From assembly GCF_015905305.1 (NCBI RefSeq), contig NZ_JADZLQ010000002.1:742361-806360 (forward strand): a stretch of DNA of 64,000 nucleotides. Direction: 5' to 3'. Below the pieces are notes generated by a model. It saw only the letters and a program-made list of their open reading frames with translations. It searched no databases and had not been told where the DNA came from. The translations under genes and the position numbers were made by a program. Shown piece after piece: positions 10,016-19,195 of the stretch (positions within the stretch are counted from its first letter, which is position 1; each line of letters starts with the position of its first letter). This stretch comes from Pinirhizobacter soli (GTDB taxonomy: Bacteria > Pseudomonadota > Gammaproteobacteria > Xanthomonadales > Rhodanobacteraceae).

Positions 10016-10065
10016 ACTAGGGGTCAGAGTCATAGTGGGGCTGTGCTATGACTCTGACCCCTAGT
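10016..10065. repeat. Perfect 20-bp inverted repeat with 10-base loop (REP-like element)
   Basis: The arm at 10016-10035 (ACTAGGGGTCAGAGTCATAG) is the exact reverse complement of 10046-10065, with loop TGGGGCTGTG. TGACCCC occurs again at 10070-10076. The GGGGTCAGAGTC core resembles palindromic intergenic repeats mobilised by RAYT transposases in other proteobacteria. It may also end psiF transcription. Only one copy is in this window. Confidence 0.75.
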
Positions 10066-10121
10066 GTCTTTGACCCCTGCTGACCTGCGAGACTGGGCGC
10101 CTGCCTTTGCCAGGACTACCC

Positions 10122-10751
10122 ATGCCGATCGTCGAAGTTCGCCACCCCCTGATCGCCCACAAGCTCGGCCTGATGCGCCGTGCCGGCATCAGCACCAAGG
10201 AATTCCGTGAACTGGCCAGCGAGGTTGCATCGCTGTTGACCTACGAGGCCACGGCCGACCTTGAAACGGAAACGAAGACGATCGAGGGCTGGGCGGGGCC
10301 GGTGGAAGTCACCCGCATCAAGGGCAAGAAGGTCACCATCGTGCCCATCCTGCGCGCTGGCCTTGGCATGCTTCCCGGCGTGCTGGAACTGATCCCCTCG
10401 GCGAAGGTGAGCGTGGTCGGGTTGCAGCGCGACGAGGAAACGCTCAAGCCCATCGCCTATTACGAAAAGCTCACCGGACGCATGGACGAGCGCATCGCGC
10501 TGATCGTCGACCCGATGCTCGCGACCGCCGGCACCCTGGTGGCTACCGTTCAGATGCTCAAGGCGGCCGGCTGCAAGCGCATCAAGGGGTTATTCCTGGT
10601 GGCGGCGCCCGAGGGCCTGGCCCATGTCCAGGCTACCCACCCGGACGTGGAGATATTCACCGCCTCGATCGACGAGAGGCTCAACCCGGTGGGATACATC
10701 CTTCCGGGCCTGGGTGATGCCGGCGACAAGATCTTCGGTACCAAGGTCTGA
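10122..10751 (+). CDS. upp: Uracil phosphoribosyltransferase
   Basis: 209 residues (E. coli 208) from the ATG at 10122, preceded by CAGGA. It converts uracil and PRPP to UMP in pyrimidine salvage. Seen are the N-terminal [16 protein letters not shown], the [15 protein letters not shown] segment ([16 protein letters not shown]), the PRPP-binding loop [19 protein letters not shown] and the uracil-binding C-terminal segment [21 protein letters not shown] few in-frame codons lie upstream from 10107 but have no ribosome-binding site. Confidence 0.97.
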   Translation: MPIVEVRHPLIAHKLGLMRRAGISTKEFRELASEVASLLTYEATADLETETKTIEGWAGPVEVTRIKGKKVTIVPILRAGLGMLPGVLELIPSAKVSVVGLQRDEETLKPIAYYEKLTGRMDERIALIVDPMLATAGTLVATVQMLKAAGCKRIKGLFLVAAPEGLAHVQATHPDVEIFTASIDERLNPVGYILPGLGDAGDKIFGTKV

Positions 10752-10857
10752 TCAGCCCAGGGCAACCCATCGCAAGTCCTATGCCATCAGGCGAGTGCCG
10801 CTTCCGGGGGTTGGCTGTAGGCTAGTGATGGCCCCGCAGCAGGGCGGCAGGGGATTT

Positions 10858-12762
10858 ATGCGCGACCCATCAAGCTCATGGCTGGGCAATCTGTGGCGGC
10901 GGACCACGCTGGTACAGCGCCTTACTTGCCTGGCGGCTGCCCCGGCAACCGTCATCGCACTGCTATTGGTCACCCTGCTCACCCGGCACCAACTCGAATC
11001 GTTCAACGAGCTGGGCCAGCGCAGCGCCCAGGCCATCGCCACGCAGACCGCCGCCATGGCGGCCGAACCACTGCGCGCCGGCCAGCGCCGCGACATCGTC
11101 CGCATCGCAGCCTCCGTGGAATCGTTGCCCAACGTGGTGCACGTGCAGATTCGCGCCGCCGATGGCGAGATCCTCGCCGATACCGCGAACGATCACCGTG
11201 ATGCTGGCGCCGTGACCGTGCAACGGGACATCGGCGACGCCAACGAGCCACCCCTGGGCTCGGTACTGGTGGAAGTATCCGTCGCCGATGCCGTGGCCGC
11301 GCAACGCGCCGCCCTGCGCAACGCCATCATCTGGCTGGCCATCAGCCTGCCGGCAGCCGGCATCATCGGCTGGCAGGCCGCGCGCTGGATAAGCTGGCCC
11401 CTGCGCCGCCTGGTGAACGGCGTGCAGTGGCTGGCCAGCGGCAACCGCAGCGTGACAGTGAAGGTTACCGACGATACTGAAATCGGCGAGCTGCAACGGG
11501 GCTTCAATGCCGCCGCCGCGGCCCTGCTCGATGTCCAGCGCCGCATGGAAAGCGACATCGAGCGCGCCACCACCGAACTTGCCCACAAGAACATGGCACT
11601 GGAAGCGGCAAGTGTCGCCCGCTCTCGGTTCCTTGCCGCCGCTTCCCACGACCTTCGCCAGCCGCTCTACGCCCTGACGCTGTTTTCCTCGGGCCTGGCG
11701 GTGGACGAGCTGGATCCGGCACGCCTGGATCGCATCGCCCATATCCAGGAATGCGTGCAGGCGCTGGACAGCCTCTTCAGCGAATTGCTCGACCTTTCGC
11801 GCCTTGAGACTGGCGCGATGACGGTGGACCGCCGTTCGTTCTCACTGGACGATGTCTTCGACGAAGTCAGCCGCAACTTCCGCATGCTGGCCGAGCAGCA
11901 CGACCTTCGCCTGGTGGTACGTCCCACCACCGCATGGGTGATGAGCGACCGCACCATGGTGGCGCGCATGCTCAACAACCTGGTGAGCAACGCGCTGCGC
12001 TACACACCAGCCGGTGGCGTGCTGGTAGGTGCCCGGCGGTGCGGGGATCGCGTCCGCGTGGATGTATGGGATACCGGCACCGGCATCGGCGAGGAACACC
12101 GGCATCGCGTGTTCGACGAGTTCTACCGTATCGAAGGCCAGCCGGGCCATGAAGGCGAGGACGGCCCCCAACGCGGCCTGGGCCTGGGCCTGGCCACGGT
12201 GCGTCGCCTGGGCGACCTGATCGGCTCGCCGATCGGGCTGAAGTCGCGGGTGGGCAAGGGCAGCCTGTTCAGCTTCGAACTGCCCGTCACCGCCAACCCC
12301 GGCGTGCTCGCCGCCCCCACGCCACCTGCACCATCCCGGGACGTCGCCGGGCTGCGCATCATGGTGATCGACGATGAAGCGGCCATCCTCTCGGGCATCA
12401 AATTCCTCCTTACCAGCTGGGGCTGCGAGGTGTTCATCGCCGAGGACCGCGCACAGGCCCTGGCCATCGCCTCGGAGTCGCCGCGTCCACCGGATCTTGT
12501 CATCTCGGACCTGCGCCTTGCCGGCGACCGCAGCGGGCTGGACGTGCTGGCAGCGCTCGACCGCCACTACGGCCGCGGCCTGGATCGCCGGCCACCCTTC
12601 GCCCGTTTGCTCATCACCGGCGAGACACGGGCTGAGCGCCTGCGCGAGATCGGCATGGCCGATATCGACGTCCTCTACAAGCCCGTCTCGCCCGAAGACC
12701 TCCGCGAAGCCATTTCGACACTGACCGGGCATGCTGCCCGCGAATCCATGCGGGTGACATGA
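10858..12762 (+). CDS. Hybrid sensor histidine kinase with C-terminal receiver domain
   Basis: 634 residues from the ATG at 10858, which has CAGGGG just upstream; an alternative ATG is at 10828. Order: first membrane helix (about 20-45), a periplasmic sensor of roughly 100 residues (SVESLPNVVHVQIRAADGEILADTA), second helix (about 150-175), HAMP linker, HisKA with phospho-acceptor H264 in AAASHDLRQPLYAL, HATPase with NNLVSNALRYTPAGG and DTGTGIG, and a receiver domain with phospho-acceptor D551 in VISDLRLAGD. It precedes a LuxR-type regulator and a PhnD-like binding protein on the same strand, which together look like one sensory pathway. Confidence 0.9.
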   Translation: MRDPSSSWLGNLWRRTTLVQRLTCLAAAPATVIALLLVTLLTRHQLESFNELGQRSAQAIATQTAAMAAEPLRAGQRRDIVRIAASVESLPNVVHVQIRAADGEILADTANDHRDAGAVTVQRDIGDANEPPLGSVLVEVSVADAVAAQRAALRNAIIWLAISLPAAGIIGWQAARWISWPLRRLVNGVQWLASGNRSVTVKVTDDTEIGELQRGFNAAAAALLDVQRRMESDIERATTELAHKNMALEAASVARSRFLAAASHDLRQPLYALTLFSSGLAVDELDPARLDRIAHIQECVQALDSLFSELLDLSRLETGAMTVDRRSFSLDDVFDEVSRNFRMLAEQHDLRLVVRPTTAWVMSDRTMVARMLNNLVSNALRYTPAGGVLVGARRCGDRVRVDVWDTGTGIGEEHRHRVFDEFYRIEGQPGHEGEDGPQRGLGLGLATVRRLGDLIGSPIGLKSRVGKGSLFSFELPVTANPGVLAAPTPPAPSRDVAGLRIMVIDDEAAILSGIKFLLTSWGCEVFIAEDRAQALAIASESPRPPDLVISDLRLAGDRSGLDVLAALDRHYGRGLDRRPPFARLLITGETRAERLREIGMADIDVLYKPVSPEDLREAISTLTGHAARESMRVT

Positions 12763-12874
12763 TCATGACACTCTTCTTTTCGGTCCTTGCTCCGGACACG
12801 GCGATGGTTGCCGCGACGCGCGGCGAGGACTATGTTGCCAACAGGCCGCCTAAGTGCAGGCCAGGGGAAAGACC

Positions 12875-13534
12875 ATGCACGTGCTGATTGCCGACGATCA
12901 CCGCCTGATTGTCGAAGGCGTGAAGCTCAAGCTCGCCGAACTCGATCCGGCGATCGAATTCACCGTGGCTCTCAATGTCGAGGAACTGCGCGCCGCACTC
13001 GATGCCGGGGTCAGGCCTACCCTCGCCCTGGTGGATCTGACCATGCCCGGCGCGCGCGGCCGCAGCCATTTGCGCGAGACCATCGATCGCCTGCCCGGCA
13101 TACCTGTGATCGTGCTCTCCGGCAGCGAGGAACCCTCGCTGATCCGTGAGCTTCTGGACATGGGTGTGCACGGCTTCGTGCCAAAGAGCTATTCGCCCGA
13201 CGTCATGCTCTCTGCGGTGCGCCTGGTGCTCTCAGGCGGCGTCTATGTACCGCCGATGATGCTCAACCCGGCCACCGGCAACGCTCCGACGTGGCCGCAG
13301 GACATACCGGCGGCCGAAGCCAACATCGAGGACCGCCTGCGCGGCCTGCTCACCGACCGCCAGATCGACGTATTGCGGCTGCTTGCACTGGGCAAGCCGA
13401 ACAAGGTGATCGCCCGGGACCTTGGGATAAGCGAGGGCACGGTGAAGATCCACCTGGCAGCCATTTTCCGCGCCCTCTCGGTGCGAAATCGCGTCGAGGC
13501 CGTGGTAGCCTCGCGAAGGGTTAGCGGGCTGTAG
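12875..13534 (+). CDS. LuxR-family response regulator
   Basis: 219 residues from the ATG at 12875, after AGGGGAAA. The receiver domain starts MHVLIADDHRLIVEGVKLKL and has phospho-acceptor D54 in LALVDLTMPG and lysine in FVPKSY. The LuxR helix-turn-helix is LTDRQIDVLRLLALGKPNKVIARDLGISEGTVKIHLAAI. It lies 112 bases after the hybrid kinase and 29 bases before the binding-protein gene, so it is probably the output of that kinase. Confidence 0.9.
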   Translation: MHVLIADDHRLIVEGVKLKLAELDPAIEFTVALNVEELRAALDAGVRPTLALVDLTMPGARGRSHLRETIDRLPGIPVIVLSGSEEPSLIRELLDMGVHGFVPKSYSPDVMLSAVRLVLSGGVYVPPMMLNPATGNAPTWPQDIPAAEANIEDRLRGLLTDRQIDVLRLLALGKPNKVIARDLGISEGTVKIHLAAIFRALSVRNRVEAVVASRRVSGL

Positions 13535-13563
13535 ATCTCTTCGACAAGGGTGGTTGCACGCTC

Positions 13564-14571
13564 ATGCGTCGGCTGGCAGGGGTACTTATCGTCTGGCTCG
13601 CGTTGAGCCTCACCGTATCGGCGCGCCAGAGCGAACCGCCGCCAGGCAACACCGTGCCGCTGACCTTCGGCATCCTTCCCATCGGCGGCCCATCGGAGTC
13701 GCTCGAGTCGTGGAAGCCGATGCTCGACGACCTCGGCCGTTACCTGCAACGGCCGGTGCGAAGCATCTCGGTAAGCACCTACGAGGGTATCTCCGAGGCG
13801 ATCGGCGAGCAGCGGGTGGACATCGCTTTCCTCTCCGGCCGCCTGGCGCTCGGCGCCGTGACGCACCAGAGCATGCAGGTGGTGGCGCAGCTCACCCGCG
13901 GCGACGGTTCGAAGGGTTATTACGCCGTGCTGCTGGTGCGCAACGACTCTCCCCTGCGCACGCTCAACGACCTCTACGCCAAGCCTGGCCACTGGCGTTA
14001 CGCCCGGGGGGAAGCGTTGTCCGTTTCGGGTTACCTGGTCCCGGAAACGCAGCTCTTCGCCGGCCGGGGCCTTGATTCGGACACGTTCTTCGCCAACGTG
14101 CACATCGACAACCACCAGAACAACGCCCTGGCGGTAGCCAATGGCGAGGTGGACGTGGGTACCAACAATACCGCCGACCTCGAACGCTTCGCCCAGCACT
14201 TCCCCGAGCAAGCCGCCAGGCTTCGCGAACTGTGGCGGTCGACCCTGGTGCCGCATGCGGTGATCGTGGTGCGCAGCGACCTGCCCGCCCCCCTGCGCCA
14301 GCGCATTGCCGAATTCATCACCACGTACGGCAAGGGCAAGGACGGCGCGCGCGAAACCGCCAACCTGAAGCTGATCCACGATATCAGCGGCTTCGCCCCG
14401 GTCGGCAACGATGCACTGGTGCCCTTCGCCGATATTGAATACACCCTTGAGCGCCGGCGTGCGATGACGGCCCAATGGGTGAACGAGGCTGCCCGCAAGG
14501 CCCGGCTGGACAAGATCGACGAGGATCACCGCCAGTTGGTGAATCAGTTGCGGGCGCATGCGGTGCCCTAG
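13564..14571 (+). CDS. PhnD-like phosphate/phosphonate-type periplasmic binding protein
   Basis: 335 residues. The signal peptide (1-19 or so, ending TVSA) is followed by PLTFGILPIGGPSESLESWKPML, a PhnD/type 2 periplasmic-binding fold start, then STYEGISEAIGEQRVDIAFLSG and a hinge with DVGTNNTADLERF. Such proteins normally bind phosphate, phosphite or phosphonate for an ABC importer, but no permease or ATPase is nearby. Its position directly behind a kinase and regulator suggests a role as ligand-binding partner of the kinase. The ligand is unknown. Confidence 0.82.
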   Translation: MRRLAGVLIVWLALSLTVSARQSEPPPGNTVPLTFGILPIGGPSESLESWKPMLDDLGRYLQRPVRSISVSTYEGISEAIGEQRVDIAFLSGRLALGAVTHQSMQVVAQLTRGDGSKGYYAVLLVRNDSPLRTLNDLYAKPGHWRYARGEALSVSGYLVPETQLFAGRGLDSDTFFANVHIDNHQNNALAVANGEVDVGTNNTADLERFAQHFPEQAARLRELWRSTLVPHAVIVVRSDLPAPLRQRIAEFITTYGKGKDGARETANLKLIHDISGFAPVGNDALVPFADIEYTLERRRAMTAQWVNEAARKARLDKIDEDHRQLVNQLRAHAVP

Positions 14572-14647
14572 GGACGGCTGTCACGAAAAGTGACGATTTC
14601 TTGCGGCAGACTTGCCGGCGGGGAATCCGTTGCCTGGGGAAAAATCG

Positions 14648-17467
14648 ATGCGCAAGTATGCGAAGCCGCGCGGCCTGATCGTGCTGGCCGGCCTTATCGG
14701 GTGTCTGTCGGTGCAGGCTGCCGACGTTGTGGTGAACCAGTTCCGCGTCCGGGGACCGGCGGGGGGCAACGATGAATTCGTCGAGCTCTACAACAGCGGC
14801 AGCGCCGCGGTGGATGTCTCCGGATACAAATTCAATGCATCCAACGTCAGCGGCACCACCGGCACGCGCCTGACCTTGCCCGCGGGCACGTCGATCGGGC
14901 CGGGCTGCTACCTGCTGCTTACCAACAAGGCCGCCAGCGGCTATTCCGGCAGCGTGCCCGGTGACCTCACCTACAGCACGGGCGTCACCGACGATGGTGG
15001 CCTGGCCCTGCTGGACGCCGCCGGCAACATCACCGACCAGGTCGGCCTTTCCTCAGGCTCCGCCTATAAGGCGGGTACGCCGCTGGCGACACTGGGCACC
15101 ACCAATGCCGACCAGGGCTACGGCCGGGTCACCTCGGGAGCGGGCATCCCGCAGCAGAGCGGTGACAACAGCAAAGATTTCGTCAAGGTAGCGCCCACCG
15201 CGCCGCACAATGCGGCAAGCCTTTGCGTGGCGCAGGGTCCGTCGCTGAGCATCGCCGATTCGTCGGTGAGCGTGGCCGGTGCCGGCGATGTGCCGATGCC
15301 TTTCACCATCACCCTGAGCAAGCCGGTCGACGGCGATGTCACCGTGCACGTAGCTACCAGTGACGACACAGCCACCGTCGCCGCCGGCGATTACGACGCG
15401 CTGGACACCACGCTGACCATCGCCGCCGGTGCCACCACCGCAGCGTTCAACGTCAATGTCCATGGCACCACCACGGCAGGTCCGGACAAGGCGTTCCATG
15501 TCACCCTGAACCAGCCCACGGGCAATGCCTCCCTCGCGCGTGCCACGGCCATCGGCGCCATCCTGAACCAGGTTCCAGTGCCGCTGGAAGTGTGGCAGAT
15601 CCAGGGCCATGACCAGCTCTCGCCCTTCCAGGGCCGGGCGGTGACCACGCACGCCAACATTGTCACCGGCGTGGGTCCCCAGGGCTTCACGGTACAGACG
15701 CCGGACGCACGCGCCGACGATGACAAGCAAACCTCCAACGGCGTCTACGTGTTCACCAGCAGCACGCCCACCGTGACTGTCGGCGACGAGGTCGACGTCA
15801 CCGGCAAGGTGGACAACTTCTTCTCGCTCACCGAGATCACGAACCCGGTGGTAAACGTCACCCGTCGCGGCATCGCGCTGCCCACGGCCGTGGTGCTCGA
15901 CGACAAGATTCCTTCGCCGGATCCGGCCAATCTTTACTGCGGCGCCACCAACTTCCAGTGCCTGATCAGCATGCGTGTGGTGGTACCCAACGGCATGATC
16001 AACACCGGCAACCTGCGCTTCTCCGACGAGCCCTTCGCCGAAGTGTCGATCACCACCAGCGGCAAGCGCTCGCTGCGCCTGCCCGGCGTGCGCTACACCG
16101 TACCAGTGCCCGACGGGGTGAACCTGCCCAACTGGAGCGGCAACCCGGAAGTGTTCAAGATGAACACCGCCGACTTCGGCGCGGTGCCGGTGAATACGCC
16201 TTTCAACGGTGGCAGCACCTTCCGCGCCGAGGGCGTGATCTCGTACGACTTCGGCGCCTATACGCTGATCCCGACGAAGTTCGCGCTGAAGACCGCAGTG
16301 AACCTGCCGCGCCCGGTAACGCCGCGTCCGTTCAACGCCCTGCGCGTAGGCGGCTTCAACATGGAGCGCTTCTGCGACACGGAATTCAACACCGTGTTCA
16401 CCTGCAGCGGCGGCGATACGGAGCCCACAGCCGATCAAGTGGCGCTGAAGACGCGTCGCCTGTCGGCCTATGTCGGCAGCGTGCTTCGCCTGCCGGATAT
16501 CCTGTCCGTGGAAGAGGTCAAGAGCCTGCCGATCTTGCAGGGCCTGGCCAAGCAGCTGGGCGACGACTACCCGGTGCGCTACGACGCCTACCTGATCCCC
16601 GGGCACGACCCCAGCGGTATCAACGTCGGCTTCCTGGTGCGCAGCGACCGCGTCCGGGTGCTTTCCACGCGCCAGCTCGGTGCCGATGAAACTTGGGTGG
16701 ACGGCGGCCAGACGGTGTTCCTGCACGATCACCCACCGCTGTTGCTCACCGCCGTGGTGCCGTGGGCCAACAACATGCGCATCAACGTGATCGCCGTGCA
16801 TCCGAAGGCCCGCCAGAACGTCGATAAATCCGGCACGGCCGACGCCGATCGTGATCGCGAGAAGCGCTTCCTGCAGGCCAAGTCACTCGCCACCCAAGTG
16901 CAGGCCCTGCAATCGAACCCGACGGACGGACGTTCTCCGCTGATGGTGGTGGGGGATTTCAATTCCTACCAGTTCAGCGATGGCTTCACCGATGTGGTGG
17001 GCCTGATTTCCGGCACTTATGACGACTCGCAGAACCTGCTCAAGCTCGGCACGGCGAACATCGTGCAGCCGGCGCTGTGGAATGCCGTGAACTCGGTACC
17101 GGCGAACGACCGCTATTCGTTCCTGTTCACCGAGAATTTCGGCAAGATCCAGGGTTACACCACGCGCTCGGTACCCACCGTGCAAGTGCTCGACCATGCC
17201 CTGCTGAACGTGGCCGCGAAACAGCGCTTCATCCAGATGCAGTATGGCCGCGCCGATCTGGATGCCCCGGTGCAGACGCAGGATGACGCCGCCAGTGCAC
17301 CGGACGCCACCAAGGCGATCGGCGCATCGGACCATGATGGCTTCGTGGTGGACCTTGCCGCCCCGGTGGCCGTGGGTGGCCCGATCCCGCCGAAGACGCA
17401 GCAAACGCTGGATGAACTGTTGAAGGAACTGGACAAGCTGCTGAGCGGCCTGTTCGGTCGCCACTGA
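14648..17467 (+). CDS. Secreted ExeM/NucH-like multidomain nuclease
   Basis: 939 residues from the ATG at 14648, after GGGGA. Signal peptide about 1-25 (ending LSVQA); lamin-tail domain about 26-135 (DEFVELYNSGSAAVDVSGYKF); Calx-beta-like domain about 198-300; OB-fold-like region about 310-420 (FTVQTPDARADDD); endonuclease/exonuclease/phosphatase domain about 555-900 with FNMERFC, SVEEVKSL, IAVHPKA, VVGDFNSYQ and ASDHDGF, which carry the expected metal and catalytic residues. The C-terminal tail is amphipathic (LDELLKELDKLLSGLFG). The family degrades extracellular DNA. Whether it is released or surface-held is not clear. Confidence 0.87.
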   Translation: MRKYAKPRGLIVLAGLIGCLSVQAADVVVNQFRVRGPAGGNDEFVELYNSGSAAVDVSGYKFNASNVSGTTGTRLTLPAGTSIGPGCYLLLTNKAASGYSGSVPGDLTYSTGVTDDGGLALLDAAGNITDQVGLSSGSAYKAGTPLATLGTTNADQGYGRVTSGAGIPQQSGDNSKDFVKVAPTAPHNAASLCVAQGPSLSIADSSVSVAGAGDVPMPFTITLSKPVDGDVTVHVATSDDTATVAAGDYDALDTTLTIAAGATTAAFNVNVHGTTTAGPDKAFHVTLNQPTGNASLARATAIGAILNQVPVPLEVWQIQGHDQLSPFQGRAVTTHANIVTGVGPQGFTVQTPDARADDDKQTSNGVYVFTSSTPTVTVGDEVDVTGKVDNFFSLTEITNPVVNVTRRGIALPTAVVLDDKIPSPDPANLYCGATNFQCLISMRVVVPNGMINTGNLRFSDEPFAEVSITTSGKRSLRLPGVRYTVPVPDGVNLPNWSGNPEVFKMNTADFGAVPVNTPFNGGSTFRAEGVISYDFGAYTLIPTKFALKTAVNLPRPVTPRPFNALRVGGFNMERFCDTEFNTVFTCSGGDTEPTADQVALKTRRLSAYVGSVLRLPDILSVEEVKSLPILQGLAKQLGDDYPVRYDAYLIPGHDPSGINVGFLVRSDRVRVLSTRQLGADETWVDGGQTVFLHDHPPLLLTAVVPWANNMRINVIAVHPKARQNVDKSGTADADRDREKRFLQAKSLATQVQALQSNPTDGRSPLMVVGDFNSYQFSDGFTDVVGLISGTYDDSQNLLKLGTANIVQPALWNAVNSVPANDRYSFLFTENFGKIQGYTTRSVPTVQVLDHALLNVAAKQRFIQMQYGRADLDAPVQTQDDAASAPDATKAIGASDHDGFVVDLAAPVAVGGPIPPKTQQTLDELLKELDKLLSGLFGRH

Positions 17468-17523
17468 TGCAACCTGCGGCGGCCTGCCTGTTGGCAGGTC
17501 GCCGCTTCATCCACGTTTGAGCG

Positions 17524-18063
17524 TTAGCGTGCCTGCTCGAAAATGCTGCGCAGCTTCGCTTCATCGGGAACGCCCGATACGCGGTGGATGAGCCCGTCGG
17601 AGGTCCGATACAACATGCCCGGCGTGCCTCGCAGGTTGTAGGACATCATCACGGTGGTATTTGCCTCGATCTTTTGGGCCAGCGCAGGGTGGCCGGTTTT
17701 CGTCATCGGCAGCCCGTTGCCTTCGAACAGCGCCTGGTGCCGTGCGAACGCCCGCTTCGGGTTGGAAGCGGACAGGATCGTTTCGGCCCTTGGCTGGCTG
17801 TCGTCGCTGATCACGGCCACCAGCACGTTGCGAACCTGCAGGTCCGGGTAGGCGGCGAGCATCGGCTGCATGGCCTTCCACAGCTTGTGGCAGTACCGGC
17901 ATTCGGTATCGGTGAACACGTAGACCTGGCGGGCCGGCTTGTTGCTCCCTTCCGCGACCCAGGTGGTCTTGGCCAGGGAATCCCAGGCACCGGAGGACGG
18001 CGCCGGCTGCGCGGGAGCCAGCGTGGAAAAGGCCAGCAGGCCAAGGGCAATCCATCGCAACAT
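17524..18063 (-). CDS. DsbG/DsbC-like periplasmic thiol:disulfide protein
   Basis: 179 residues from the ATG at 18063, giving a clear signal peptide (MLRWIALGLLAFSTLAPAQP). The thioredoxin-like fold has the redox motif in VFTDTECRYCHKLW, with CRYC where DsbC/DsbG usually have CGYC or CPYC, and a cis-proline loop in LRGTPGMLYR. It lacks the N-terminal dimerisation domain of classical DsbC/DsbG. It probably reduces or isomerises disulfides in the periplasm. It stands alone, convergent with the nuclease gene. Confidence 0.8.
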   Translation of the reverse strand: MLRWIALGLLAFSTLAPAQPAPSSGAWDSLAKTTWVAEGSNKPARQVYVFTDTECRYCHKLWKAMQPMLAAYPDLQVRNVLVAVISDDSQPRAETILSASNPKRAFARHQALFEGNGLPMTKTGHPALAQKIEANTTVMMSYNLRGTPGMLYRTSDGLIHRVSGVPDEAKLRSIFEQAR

Positions 18064-18132
18064 GGCTTTTCTCCGTGACGCGGCCAGACGCCGCGTCTTC
18101 AGTTCATGGACCGGCACAACTGCCAGAAGCTT

Positions 18133-19089
18133 TCATCGAGCGAAGCGATCGGTGGCGGCCACCAACGCACTGATGATCCCCGGTTCGAAGGCCGAATGCC
18201 CGGCATCAGGCACGATCTGCAGTGTCGCTTCGGGGAAGGCGCGGTGCAGGTCCCAGGCGCTGCGTACCGGGCAGACCACGTCGTAACGGCCCTGCACGAT
18301 GATGGTGGGGATCTGGCGGATGCGGTCGACATCCCGCAGGAGCTGCCCATCGACCTCGAAGAAACCGGCGTTGACGAAGTAATGGCATTCGATGCGCGAA
18401 AAAGCCAGGGCAAAGTCGTCCTTGCCACTGGACACGATATGCGAGGTGTCCTGGTACAGGTAACTCGTGGCAGCTTCCCAGATCGACCAGGCGCGCGCAG
18501 CATCCATGCGCACCTGCGCATCGTCGCTAGTGAGGCGGCGGTGGTAGGCGCTGATCAGGTCGCCATGTTCGGCTTGGGGAATCGCCGCCAGGTAGTGCTC
18601 CCATGCATCGGGAAACAGGGCGTCGCACCCCTTCTGGTAGAACCATTCCAGTTCCCAGCGGCGAAGCATGAAAATGCCGCGCAGCACCAGTTCGCTTACA
18701 TGGTCCGGATGCTTCTGCGCATAGGCCAGCGCAAGCGTTGAACCCCACGAGCCACCGAATACCTGCCAGCGATCGATGCCAAGCTTCTTGCGGATGGCCT
18801 CCATGTCCTCGACCAGCGTCCAGGTGGTGTTCTCGCGCAATTCCGCATGCGGCGTGGACTTGCCGCAACCACGCTGGTCGAACAGCACGATGCGATATTT
18901 GGCCGGATCGAAGAAACGGCGGCAGCGCGGGTTGGTGCCGCCACCGGGGCCGCCATGCAGGAATACCACCGGCTTGCCATTCGGGTTGCCGCTCTGCTCG
19001 TAGTACACGTTGTGCAGGGGTGAAACCTGAAGGAAGCCTTCGTCGTACGGCGTAACCTCGGGGTACAACTGGCGATGACTGTCCTGCAT
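18133..19089 (-). CDS. pip: Proline iminopeptidase
   Basis: 318 residues, alpha/beta-hydrolase family S33. It removes N-terminal proline from peptides in the cytoplasm. Seen are the oxyanion segment VFLHGGPGGG, RCRRFFDPAKYRIVLFDQRGCGKSTPH, the nucleophile elbow GGSWGSTLALAYA, the cap domain with RRWELEWFYQKG, the acid in VQGRYDVVCP and the histidine in PDAGHSAFEPG. No signal peptide. Its start codon at 19089 reads MQDSHRQLYPEVTPYDEG, typical of the family. Confidence 0.96.
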   Translation of the reverse strand: MQDSHRQLYPEVTPYDEGFLQVSPLHNVYYEQSGNPNGKPVVFLHGGPGGGTNPRCRRFFDPAKYRIVLFDQRGCGKSTPHAELRENTTWTLVEDMEAIRKKLGIDRWQVFGGSWGSTLALAYAQKHPDHVSELVLRGIFMLRRWELEWFYQKGCDALFPDAWEHYLAAIPQAEHGDLISAYHRRLTSDDAQVRMDAARAWSIWEAATSYLYQDTSHIVSSGKDDFALAFSRIECHYFVNAGFFEVDGQLLRDVDRIRQIPTIIVQGRYDVVCPVRSAWDLHRAFPEATLQIVPDAGHSAFEPGIISALVAATDRFAR

Positions 19090-19195
19090 TTATGTCAACC
19101 GGCTAAAGGTGAAAGCCGTGAGGCTAGCGTGGCATGGCGGCGAATGCCAGCCCAACGCTTTCGCGCAGCTGGCTCTGCCTGCCGCCGCCGGGCAC

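Noticed and set aside
15053..16801. 582-codon open frame on the minus strand inside the nuclease gene
   Set aside because: It is antisense to a gene with clear domains; its product is His/Arg/Gly-rich with no motif, typical of GC-rich shadow frames.
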